The notes beneath the pieces are model-generated. The model saw only the letters and a list, made by a program, of their open reading frames with translations. It searched no databases and was not told the origin of the DNA. From the NCBI RefSeq assembly GCF_032884065.1, contig NC_088881.1, forward strand, positions 5,162,171 to 5,226,170: a stretch of 64,000 nucleotides of DNA. Direction: 5' to 3'. This stretch comes from Artemia franciscana (Eukaryota; Arthropoda; Branchiopoda; Anostraca; Artemiidae). The translations under genes and the position numbers were made by a program. The stretch's first letter is position 1. Each line of letters begins with the position of its first letter. Shown here in pieces: positions 33,976 to 44,109 of this stretch.

Positions 33976-35085
33976 AAGAGCAAGATTTTTTTTAACCTCT
34001 ATCTCTAGATATTGATTGTCCAGAATCGAAACTCACTAGGTATATTTTTTCGCCAAATAAGATGACAAATAAGAAAAAAATAACAAATAACGAACGCAAG
34101 AACAACAACATTAATACATTGTACATTAATACATTGTCATTCATACAATAATAATGCCGAAACAGAAAAATTACGCCGAAATGATGCCGAAACACAATAC
34201 AACATTTATACATTGCCATTAATACAACAATAATGACGAATAAGAAAAATCGTCGGGAAATCAAGAACAAAAATAGACACAGAAAAAAAATAATAGAAAT
34301 GAAACAAAATGGGGTAAAGCCTCTAATATCGACGAAACTGATTGATATTTCGGACTAAGATTCACACATTGTCTTCAGTACAGGTAAAAACAAATATAAA
34401 GACAAAAAACAAAAGACAGAAGCAAATTAAATAAATAGAAATGTACTTTTAAAGATTGTGGCTATATATCGTTAAATCATCTTCTGAAGCTATCGATTCC
34501 TAATGAGGACTCGATATACAAAAATTACGAATGAGAGTTCTTTTTTTGTATGGCTATATCAGCAGCTTTCCGATTCGACCTTGTTTTTATTAGTCTGCTT
34601 GTTTACCCCTTTGAAGTAAAGTCACATTCGTTTATAATATTACTACTACTACTACTATTACTCGAATTATATCGCAGGACCAAGCTCCCTGAGGCCACAG
34701 TCCCTTCATCCAATATTTTTAAGGGCTTGACTTCCATGAAGTTTATATAAACCAAACAAAAAAAAACACGAAAAAACGAGAAAATAAGCGAGGACAACAA
34801 ACGAGAATTATCCTTCATCCATCAACTTAATCTTTCGTCATTGGCGACCAATTCTCTTCATATCCTTCATTATGGCCCTTCCTCACCCAATTTGGGCAAG
34901 GCCTTTTTTTCGCCTGGCCCCAGTTGGATGGGCAAAAAGCACAATCTCCTGTAATTTGTTATAGTTTTTTGCCCGTAAAGTTTCAAACATACTTAACTCT
35001 ACGGGAACTCTTAGAAACACACAAATTTTGTCACATTTAATTTGCTATTTTTGTCAGGTTTCTAAGCAAAACAGGACATTTAATT
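33976..35085. other. Intron sequence, no gene recognised
   Basis: Includes an imperfect local repeat of 'ttaatacattgtcattcata' type near 34110-34215 and a short TAC trinucleotide run near 34640. Nothing coding. Confidence 0.4.
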
Positions 35086-35089
35086 GTGA

Positions 35090-35300
35090 CAGCTACGCAT
35101 CTGGAGACGATTCATCCCAGCTCAAAACAGAGTGAGGGCAATAAACTTCTATCCAATCAAGTAGCTACAAACTCAGACTTGATTTTGAACTCAGTTGTTT
35201 TGTTACAGCGGTATTTTAGAATTTTTGGTTAGTATGGGCTGGGATAAACTCTTTACTATGTAACGACCCCTAGATGAGTAGCAATGATATATACCATCAA
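35090..35300 (+). repeat. Dispersed repeat family R3 (copy 1)
   Basis: 'tttggttagtatgggctggg', 'ctctttactatgtaacgacc' and the following 'gatgagtagcaatgat' match 'ttcggttactatgggctgga', 'cctttagtaggtcgcc' and 'ataaataatgatgat' at 47045-47115. Confidence 0.45.
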
Positions 35301-35477
35301 GAAAGTCTTGTTTACGAAACAGGTAATGTAAACAAATAATCAAATAAATAACTACGGCCTCTTAGGGAATGAATATATTAGTAAAGTTGAAATTATTTAG
35401 TTGTAAGGTTTGTGTTGCCAATTGGTTTTATCACGAGATGTCTCAACTTAGCCATCTCAACCTTTCTGTAATTACGG

Positions 35478-36345
35478 CCGTAGAAAGTGAGATCTTTCTC
35501 ATTTCAATACAGACATTGAAATGAATACCTGAAACTGTTCTTTCTACGGTCGTCTTAAAGCTGTTTAGGCTGTTTTAAAAACAGCCGTAGAAAGTGAGAT
35601 CTTTCTCATTTCATTACAGACGTTGAAATGAATACCTGAAACTGTTCTTTCTACGGTCGTCTTAAAGCTGTTTAGGCTGTTTTAAAAACAACCGTAGAAA
35701 GTAAGATCTTTCTCATTCAATAGACACCGAAATGAATGCCTAAAACTGTTCTTTCTACGGCCGTTTTTAAGCTGTTTAGGCTGTTTTAAAAACAGCCGTA
35801 GAAAGTGAGATCTTTCTCATTTCAATACAGACATTGAAATGAATACCTAAAACTGTTCTTTCTACGGTCGTCTTTAAGCTGTTTAGGCTGTTTTAAAAAC
35901 AGCCGTAGAAAGTAAGATCTTTCTCATTTCAATACAGACATTGAAATGAATACGTAAAACTGTTCTTTCTACGGTCGTCTTAAAGCTGTTTAGGCTGTTT
36001 TAAAAACAGCCGTAGAAAGTAAGATCTTTCTCATTTCAATACAGACATTGAAATGAATACGTAAAACTGTTCTTTCTACGGTCGTCTTTAAGCTGTTTAG
36101 GCTGTTTTAAAAACAGCCGTAGAAAGTGAGATCTTTCTCATTTCAATACAGACATTGAAATGAATACGTAAAACTGTTCTTTCTACGGTCGTCTTAAAGC
36201 TGTTTAGGCTGTTTTAAAAACAGTTGTAGAAAGTAAGATCTTTCTCATTCAATAGACACCGAAATGAATACCTAAAACTGTTCTTTCTACGGCCGTTTTT
36301 AAGCTATTTAGGCTGTTTTAAAAACAGCCATAGAAAGTGAGATCG
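35478..36345. repeat. 107-bp satellite array with built-in hairpins
   Basis: Units start at 35478, 35585, 35692, 35796, 35903, 36010, 36117, 36224 and 36328, with spacing 107 (twice 104). Each has an outer inverted pair, CCGTAGAAAG with CTTTCTACGG, and an inner one, CATTTCAAT-acagac-ATTGAAATG, followed by 'agctgtttaggctgttttaa'. Units are about 90-98% alike. The inverted pairs stay matched in nearly every copy. No ORF. It lies in a DSTYK intron. Confidence 0.93.
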
Positions 36346-36349
36346 AGCC

Positions 36350-37395
36350 GTATTGTTCTTTCTGCTTACTCTTTAATATACAGACATTGAAATGAATGCC
36401 TAAAACTATCCTTAGACAAAGACTATCCTCTGGAAGACATTAAGCGCATCTTCTTCAACCTTTCATAGGGACCATGTTTCTGAATCAGGCTTAACCACTC
36501 TAATTACCGTGGCTTCTACTCTCCTAATCCATGGCTACCCTAAGGTAGTATCCAAGAATCCTGATCTAGCGTTCAGAGAGAGGCGGCTATTTGAAATTTA
36601 TTGGTTAGGTTTTTCCTTTATAATAGATTGTACCTGAACTTGAAAATAGACCAAAAGTAAAATAAATAATAGTTAGCAAAATAATAAAAAAAAAATACAC
36701 TTAACAGCATAAATAACAGCAAAAGAAGACAAAAATAAAAGGACTGTATAAAATGACGGAGAAAAGATAAACAATTGCTTGTTTTTATCTACCCAAGCGC
36801 CATCTATAACAAAATTGAAACTTAATTACACACACATTTATTACCTTATTATATACTAAATAAGTTAGAAAACCTGTTGGGTCAGATGCAGCAACACACT
36901 GCTGGCTACGGAATTAGATTCCGGCGAGGAGACATGTGAAAGCTAATAATTGAAAGAAGAAGAAAAAGATAGCCAACCGGTATCTAACAAGAAAGGTGAA
37001 TTTCACGTTGGCTCTATCGGAACATAATTTTAATTATCCAAATCATTTTATTTTTTTTGAGAATGTCTCTTTGATTTCTAGGGACCAAGGTTTAAAGCAA
37101 ATTTTCAGGGAAACAATCGAAATTAAAAAAAAAATTATTCAAGACTAATTCTATAAACAGAGATACAGGTGAATTTGGATTGAATTCAATTTATGATAAT
37201 TTACTGAGGTCAAATAAAGTAAATCTCATTTCACCTAAGAGCTTTGACCTCTGTCCACCTGCTATGACAGATAAATCCAAAGAACCGGACCCGAAAAGGT
37301 CAAGGAGATTTGCTTCCGCATTTGCATTGAAAAAATAAGAATAATAAACTATATGTAATCAATTTGTTGGGTATAAATTCCGTTCGTTTTTATGA
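36350..37395. other. Intron sequence, no gene recognised
   Basis: Ordinary AT-rich intron. A weak inverted pair around 'aaatctc' and 'tttgacct' spans about 37218-37315. Confidence 0.35.
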
Positions 37396-37399
37396 ATGT

Positions 37400-37515
37400 C
37401 TTTTAGTTTTACTGCTGATGATGGACACTGTATGTGCCCGAAATATCCAGTTAAAAATTTTATATTTGTTTCACTATCGAATAAAAGGTTTTATCCCTAT
37501 TTTGAACTGTTATAT
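37400..37515 (+). repeat. Member of the 3.7-kb foldback family (single arm)
   Basis: 'ttttactgctgatgatggac', 'cgaaatatccagttaaa' and 'ccctattttgaactgtta' match the right arm at 3801-3920 with about 20% divergence. Confidence 0.7.
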
Positions 37516-37919
37516 TTTTGTCTGCTTCAAATACCTTAGGAACTGTTGCTGGTGGCAAAGAAGAAAAAAGGCACGGAGCTCACCAAAACAGACGCCGTCA
37601 GTGGCCTGTTACAAATTAATACATCTACAGAAATTAGTCAGCCGAATCAGACACAGAACACAAACTGGAACCCTAAACTAATATCACCAAATCAACCAAT
37701 CAAGAAGATCATAATCTATTCTAACCTTCTGAGCATTAATATTTACTAATTTCTCCGTCTACGGTCAACCCCCTTTCTCAAGGTCACCTCACCTAGGCAC
37801 TTAAATTGAACAGTAAGCACATTTTACCAAAAGCACAAAGCAAAAGAAGCAAACACTTACCTAACAACCTGCTAACACTAACAACGTATTAGCACTTACA
37901 AAAGCAGCTTACCACTTAC

Positions 37920-38166
37920 CAAAACATTTTTTAACTTAATATCTCTATGAATAAGTCCCTGAGAGTGAAGGAAACGAATACCCTGGACGACGTCTAGGGC
38001 TATTTGAAGTCTTGAGAACCAGCTGAGACCCAGTTTGAGTGCATCATAGAGATCTCTTGAAAGACGATCCATTATAAGGTAGACAGCTGGCGCGGACCCT
38101 TGTCCGTAAGTGTGATCAATCACAGATCCACGTAGTGAGACTATGCGATCGTGCTCGGGAACAGTC
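37920..38166 (-). CDS. DSTYK: DSTYK kinase domain, catalytic loop (exon 6 in window)
   Basis: The acceptor CTCCCTTTAG precedes 38166 and the donor GTTTTG|GTAAGT follows 37920; 247 bases, phase 2 to 0. It reads [60 protein letters not shown] and [20 protein letters not shown] followed by [10 protein letters not shown] is the catalytic loop, with Asp as base and Lys as in Ser/Thr kinases. LIMDRL is the hinge. The P-x-H-x-R-I-V-x-L-x-G-S block matches the DSTYK family closely. Confidence 0.96.
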
Positions 38167-38169
38167 CTA

Positions 38170-39200
38170 AAGGGAGATAATGAATACAACAACAATAGAA
38201 ACAAGACTTTTAGGTAATAAAACAAATAAAAAAAATGCCAGAAGTTAAAATTATTAAAGGAACGCACAATTTCCAAAAATTATCTAATATTTACATTCAC
38301 TGTCAAAAAGCAAAACGAAATAAGAAGGAAGAAAGAAAGAAGTAAAAAAAAAAAAAAAAAAAAAATGACTTTTATAGTGACTTTATGTGTTTACTTGCTT
38401 TATATTTCTCAGAAAGAGCGCGAGAGAGAGAGAGATAGAGAGAGGGAAGGAGGGAGGGAGAGAGTGAATGAGAGAGAGACAGAGAAAACTTATTGACAAA
38501 AAACAAAACAAAAAAGCAATAGAAATGTGCCAATAAGCCTTATGGCTTGTAGAGTAATCTCTAATCTAAAACACAAAAACAGATCCCCTAAAACAATATG
38601 GAAGAGAGCAAAATAAATAAATAACAATATTCACCTGAAACCCTAACTCATATGAAAACCGGATCGTAAGAAATTCACACAAAAATAGTAGTTTTCAACA
38701 ATCCACAAAAAGATGGTCAATGAGCCTCTTGAGCAGCACTATAAGGAAGAAATTAGCATTGCAGAAATTTAATTGATTAATTGCAACACTTTTTCTCTCA
38801 AAAACAAAAGATTTAAGAGGTGCTAAGGGACAAGATTTAAATCTTGTCAAAAATACCTTTCACAAAAATAACTTTCTTAAGAGGGAGTAACCAGTTTCCT
38901 AGCTTACCCCTTTCCTAAAATGACACACAAAAGTGGCATTTTTCACTATCATGTCCAGTCAAGAGCTATATGAACAGATTCAAAATATCCTGCTGAATCA
39001 ACGGATGTCAAGAACTAGAAAGGTGAAATCCTAATCTAGGAAGGGGAGAGATAAGGATGAATTTTTTTTCTATGTCCATTTTGTACCTCTCGGTTTTTCG
39101 CATGTTAGAAAGTTATAGTTGAAAGCAGTACAGCCATAGTAATAGTTTAAATATTTTTTGAATAAACAAGTTCTGAAGTTTTAGTACATTTCTGGTAATT
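38170..39200. other. Intron sequence with GA-rich microsatellite
   Basis: An A-run near 38347 and a GAGA-rich tract at 38412-38485 are present. 'gatttaagaggtgctaaggg' at about 38810 recurs at 40750 ('gatttaagaggtgttaaggg'), a short dispersed repeat. No gene. Confidence 0.5.
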
Positions 39201-39219
39201 CACAAGGCTTGTAACACTT

Positions 39220-39334
39220 CCACTCCCATGTCCATGTCCACTTCCTTGTCGAGTTCCACATGTTCCACTCCCATGTCGAGTTCCGTATGTTCCACTCACA
39301 TGTCGAGTTCCACATGTTCCATTCCCATGTCGAG
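39220..39334. repeat. 27-bp minisatellite, in phase for translation
   Basis: TCGAGTTCCACATGTTCCAC plus TCCCATG repeats at 39249, 39276 and 39303, ending at 39330 (period exactly 27), with a decayed lead-in from 39220. The minus strand stays open through it (W-N-S-T-x-E-W-N-x-R/W pattern) because 27 is a multiple of three. No gene context supports translation. Confidence 0.85.
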
Positions 39335-39339
39335 GTAAG

Positions 39340-40440
39340 AAACAAAAATTTAATCTCGCACTTTACTGTCGCTGAAACGTTTTTTTTTTGTTTCAATTGG
39401 CTGGAATCAAGTATCACAATATCATTTTTAAAATTCTAAGAAAAACTTAAAATTTCGTAGAAAATCGCAAAAAATGACAAACACAGCCCCAGCCCCTACA
39501 AAGCGTTAAAGAGTAAAACAAAATCCTTTTTATAAACGTAAGTGTTTTAGGGGAAGGACCTAAAGCTGAAATATTCCTGAGCTAGAAATATTACTAGATT
39601 TAAGATAATACTGTAGAGTTGCGACTCTGAACAAAATGCCTATATATTGTATTATAAACAATTTTACTATTATTTTATAATAAAAATAATTTTTATAATT
39701 TCATTATAATATTTAAATTGTTTTTAATATTTTCATAATTTATGACATTTAACATTTAGCATAAATTTTAAAATTAAGAACAAATTTAAATAATTTTATT
39801 ATAAAAGTAGTACCATTAGATTTATTTTCTTATACTATGTCTTAATGGCATTGTCCCTTTCTACAACATACCTACCATCCCCCTTTTTATGGTCCGTGAT
39901 AATAGACTTATGATATATATTAAACTAAAATGAAACATTAAATTCTTGCTTTGTAACCTGCAGCTTGTTTCTATTCACCAAATTATTCTGCTTCCTTCCA
40001 TTGTTATTCACATTTTAAAATCATTTAAAATAATATATTTTATCCAATATTCAGTCAGTCACTCAGGCTGAACTGGGTATAATCGAGTCAGCGCAGTGGC
40101 TACCCAATATATAACACATCCAAAATACGAAAACAACAACAAAGAAATATTTTATTAGGGCTATATTACATGGGTCCATCAAAGAGTTGTGGGGTGCATT
40201 GTCATTGTAATGATTCTTATATGGAAGGAACCTAATGGTACCATTTATTATGTGAGATTCGCATATAGCCCTTGGCTAAATATAGGGCTATATGAAGTTG
40301 TAGTAAAGCGGTTCTACAGGAGGAGACATGTTAGAACAAAAAAGAGGCGTCTTACCTTTTAAATATTTACTGCATCCGTCATAAAATCCATTTTACCCAC
40401 CATAATAATTAGTTACAGCTAATAATTTGTTTTTACCTTT
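39340..40440. other. Intron sequence, no gene recognised
   Basis: Very AT-rich around 39640-39830. Nothing coding and no clear repeat. Confidence 0.4.
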
Positions 40441-40444
40441 ATTC

Positions 40445-40735
40445 TAAAATAGTTTTCCAAAGATCAGTTACAACTCTTTTTTTCAATATGCTCAAAGTAG
40501 TGCTCAATATATCCAGTATATTACATCTCAAAATGCTTAAAGCTATTTGGTTTTCCGAAGACCAGTTATATGTCTGTTTAAATAGTACTGAATATGGTCA
40601 ATATTTCTATTTCAATATGCTTAAAGATTCTTGGTTTTCCCGAGATCAGTTACATCTCATTTCCTCAATGTACTTAAAATAGTGCTCAATATAATCAATA
40701 TTTATATCTCAGTTTGCTTGAATTTTTTTGGATTT
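40445..40735. repeat. Three-copy degenerate repeat of about 90-95 bp
   Basis: 'ttttccgaagatcagttaca', 'tcaatatgctcaaagtagtg' and 'ctcaatatatccagtat' recur with changes starting near 40451, 40549 and 40633. Confidence 0.65.
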
Positions 40736-40739
40736 CTAT

Positions 40740-41565
40740 CAAAAGGAAAAGATTTAAGAGGTGTTAAGGGACAAGATTTAAATTTTTGTCCACTTTTTTT
40801 TTCCTTTTGCCATTTTTTGTGTTTGTGATTGAAAAGATTGTGTGTTTGTAACTGGTGGCTGATGATTAGGGGTCCATTTTTGTGAGACCCCAATTCCTTG
40901 TTTTTCGGATTTTTTTTTTCGGATTGAATTTTTTTTTTAATCAGAGGAATCTTGTCAATCAGAAGAACCCACTCTTAGAGACAAAATTTGGCATAGAGCA
41001 AAAAGAGAAATAGTGTTCGCTGTGGATTGGTAAGCGGCGGGTAGTCAATGGAGTGACTGTTTGTCATTAAGTTTTTTTATAGCTTTTTTTGTGTTTTTTT
41101 TTTTGTGTGGCACAAAATCAAGCCCAGATCTTGTCAGACATACTAGCAAAGATTAGCAAAATCAGCCACAAATATAAGTCACCAATTCAGGGGTGTGTCC
41201 AGGGAGACAGAGAGCCAAGGGGCCCGGCCACCCTCCGATAAATCCTAAATTTTCTTGCAATCTTGGGTAATTCTTATTCAATTTATCAAATATAGTTATT
41301 TGATTGCTTCCCTTCCCTAAGATTCTCTTTTATTTGATTTTTTCTTTCATTTTCTCTCTTTCATTCCGCTTCATCTATTCTTATTTCTTTTTTCCTGAAT
41401 TCCCAGCCATACAGCTTTGCAATAGGTATTCTGACATATTTGTCTTCTGTTGTTTAAATTTAATAGTAAACCAATTAATCTTTCTACCTATCCAAAGTTT
41501 TATTTCCACAACACATTTAGAAATTGCTCCAAAAAACTTATTCAGTCATGCAATGACATCACTGA
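40740..41565. other. Intron sequence, no gene recognised
   Basis: T-rich with scattered homopolymers. The plus-strand frame at 41304-41741 overlaps the antisense of exon 41723-41567 and is a shadow. Confidence 0.4.
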
Positions 41566-41566
41566 C

Positions 41567-41723
41567 CTTGAGTAGTAGAATTCCATTGCCAAGTCACTCC
41601 AATGTTTATCATCAGGAGGAACTACAGTTTTCACTGCACAAGGAGTATAGCCAGCCCATGTGTCGCAAGCAAAGACTACGCCATACTGACCTCTTCCAAT
41701 TTCTCTACCAAGAGCTGGTACAC
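41567..41723 (-). CDS. DSTYK: DSTYK kinase domain, glycine loop and VAIK lysine (exon 5 in window)
   Basis: The acceptor TTTCTTTCTAG precedes 41723 and the donor TCAAG|GTCAGT follows 41567; 157 bases, phase 1 to 2. It reads [40 protein letters not shown] and [11 protein letters not shown], with the following Arg split across the junction. G-R-G-Q-Y-G-V-V is the nucleotide-binding loop. A-V-K-T-V carries the ATP-anchoring lysine, and the E of M-E-F is the likely helix-C glutamate. The P-P-D-x-K-H-W block is specific to DSTYK. Confidence 0.96.
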
Positions 41724-41724
41724 C

Positions 41725-42685
41725 TAGAAAGAAAAACATGAAACACATTTCTAAGACAAAAAAATCAAGGGGGGGGGGGGAATAACATAAGAACAAATAT
41801 TATTAGTTAATTTAATAGGATGTGGCCAGAGATTCTAGAATTTTTAAGGATTTCATGGGGACAGGCTCTGACGACACCCCTCTGTGTAAGCCCTCCCCCC
41901 TAGATTTTGATAAATCCCTATTTTTGATATTTCACTGAAATAAAACTTTTTTTTAATTTTCATTGAAAAAAATCGCAACAATCGTGGATTTTGGGACATG
42001 CTTGACTGGTAAAATATTTGTTTACTGAAAATGCAAAAAAAAAATATGTTAATAAATTATCGTTTCGATTTCCATATTTTTTTGTAAACACACTTTATGT
42101 GCATTTTCATTAAAGAAACGTTTTTGCAAACAAGCATTTCCCAAATTTTATTTAATTATTCGAAAAAGAAGTAATCAGAAATTCAAGAGATAAAATTTCT
42201 AGGGGAGAGGGTGTGTCAACGGACGTCGATGCCTACCCTAAGCGTAATTACACCCCCCACCAAAAAAAATACCCTTCATCAGTATTCTCGTTGAAATATA
42301 CCTGTTTTGATATTTTCACAGAATAAAAACCGTAATACTCCTAGATTTTGAGACATACCTGTTTGGAAAAATGTTAAATAAAAATACACAGAAAAACATG
42401 TGTAAAAAAATATATGGAGACTGATGGCCATTTACAAGTGACATGAGCGATTTCAAATCGGAAATTAGTAAAAAATTCACATCTTTTCTTTCTTTTTTTC
42501 CGTCCTTCCTTTCTTTCTTTTTCCATCACATTTCTTTAAACCGATTTAAATTGTCACCCATTGCTGCCAAACACATTATAAAGCAAGACACAAACTTTAA
42601 GCAAGAGTTTTTAAAGTCTAGTTTCTCACCAGCTTACACTGTTCTTTCTTTTTCAACTTTCCCTCCAATCAATCAATCAATTAAC
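41725..42685. other. Intron sequence, no gene recognised
   Basis: A G-run near 41770. Two similar blocks (41880-42040 and 42240-42400) share 'gattttgggacatg' / 'gattttgagacata', 'cctgtttgg'-type and 'gaaaatgcaaaaaaa' words, suggesting an old tandem duplication of about 350 bp. Confidence 0.45.
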
Positions 42686-42689
42686 CTCT

Positions 42690-43022
42690 CTCCCTCTCTC
42701 TCCCGCTCCCCCCTCTCTCTCTCTCTCTCTCTCTCGCTCTCTCACTCTCTCTCTTTCAGAACTAGTTAAGAGGGCGTCTCAGCGTCATCATTCTAGAAGA
42801 ATTTGACGAAGATAGTCAAAATTCAAACTTGAATAAAAATTATTTCCGCATAAGATTATTAATATCTTGAAAGCGCTAAAACTTTTTCTTCCTCGCTTTT
42901 TTCCCTATTTTTTATCTATCTCTTTCAGAACCAGTTAAGAGGCGTCTCAGCGTCATCATTCTAAGAGAGTTTGCCAAAGATAATCAAAATTCAAACTTTA
43001 ATAGAGATTATTTTCACATAGG
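42690..43022. repeat. CT microsatellite and duplicated flanking block
   Basis: A CTCTCT tract (42690-42755) is followed by 'agttaagagggcgtctcagc', 'gtcatcattcta' and 'caaaattcaaactt' (42765-42850). The block repeats at about 42930-43022, after a second, shorter pyrimidine tract. Unit about 165 bp. Confidence 0.75.
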
Positions 43023-43239
43023 TTGACCATTGTTTTGTTAGTACTGAGAACTTACGACGTTCTTATCCATGATGTGTATATGCTAGAACGGCCATATTGT
43101 CCAAGCGCCATTTTTTTAATTTTTTCTTTCAAAAGACAAACATTCAAGGTGGCTACTATTACAGAATGGCCGACATTATTTTCCTTTTTTTCGAAGATCA
43201 ATGTTCTAATAGGCTGCTATTATAGAATGAGCAATTTAA

Positions 43240-43560
43240 ACACAAGGATCTTGGGTCGTAAATTTATTTACAAAACTACAGGAGTACCATTTGTGCAAAA
43301 CCTTGACATTAACAATGCCAAAACACAAACATTGAAGCAACGGACAGGAAAACAAACTTGCCATATACGAAAATATTAACCAAAAACTTTACTAAATTAG
43401 CCATAAATAGCAGATTCCTTAACACCTGTCACAATAAGGTGACAAGGTCCTAAATTTGTACCACAGAATTACGAGAGCATCATTTGCGCAGAATCTTGTC
43501 AAAACCTTTTGTGCAAACCTTGACATTAACAATGCCAAATCATAAAAAAAGTAACTAATA
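43240..43560. repeat. Two imperfect direct repeats of about 170 bp
   Basis: 'caaaccttgacattaacaat' followed by 'gccaaa' occurs near 43300 and 43515, with similar 'aggagtaccatttgtgcaaa' / 'gagagcatcatttgcgcaga' leads. The plus frame 43023-43379 overlaps this and is not called. Confidence 0.6.
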
Positions 43561-43614
43561 AAAAGCTAATTTGCCATTTGCCAAAAAAATAACAAAAAAA
43601 ATTACCAAATTTAC

Positions 43615-43798
43615 CATAAGTAGCAGAGTCCTTCAGAGATACAGCCTCAAGCGACAGACGAGCAAGACGAGGTGCATGATATCGACGCATGCGCTGCCCA
43701 ATCTCCTCACACCTTTCTAACTGCCCATTGAGACGTGCCTCTAACTGACGCATGCTCTGTTGAAAGGCCTCATGAGATTCTCGAAGTCTTTCGCAAAG
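43615..43798 (-). CDS. DSTYK: DSTYK pre-kinase helical region (exon 4 in window)
   Basis: The acceptor TTTTTTTTTCAG precedes 43798 and the donor TATG|GTAAAT follows 43615; 184 bases, phase 0 to 1. It reads LCERLRESHEAFQQSMRQLE, ARLNGQLERCEEIGQRMRRY and HAPRLARLSLEAVSLKDSAT followed by Y and a split Gly. S-H-E-A-F-x-x-S-x-R-Q-L-E and H-A-P-R-L-A-R-L-S-L-E are nearly invariant in DSTYK and lie just before the kinase domain. The first part is a likely coiled coil. Confidence 0.95.
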
Positions 43799-43799
43799 C

Positions 43800-44105
43800 T
43801 GAAAAAAAAAGTATTATAAAACACCCAATGGATACCGAGGGTACACCACGTTATAATTTGGCGTAGAAGAAACCATGTTGCACAACAGTGACACGATATG
43901 TCACGCTTAGTTATGTTTCATTCATAGCACGATTCCAGTGGTCTAGCATACCGTATAATTGAACTTCAGTCAACGTTTTTCAAGCCATACATCCTAACCA
44001 GTTAACAATGGTAGCCACGAGGTTGACAGAAGTGGTGCTCTTGTTGATTGTGTTACTACCGGCCTTCCTTATCCCCCTCCCAAAGAAATTTTTTATTTTA
44101 ATAAA
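43800..44105. other. Intron sequence, no gene recognised
   Basis: No repeats or coding signals stand out. Confidence 0.35.
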
Positions 44106-44109
44106 TAAT

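Noticed and set aside
35478..36345. A CRISPR array
   Set aside because: Units are continuous 107-bp satellite repeats without unique spacers, in a eukaryotic intron.
41304..41741. Plus-strand 145-codon ORF
   Set aside because: It overlaps the antisense of DSTYK exon 41723-41567, which is firmly identified on the minus strand.
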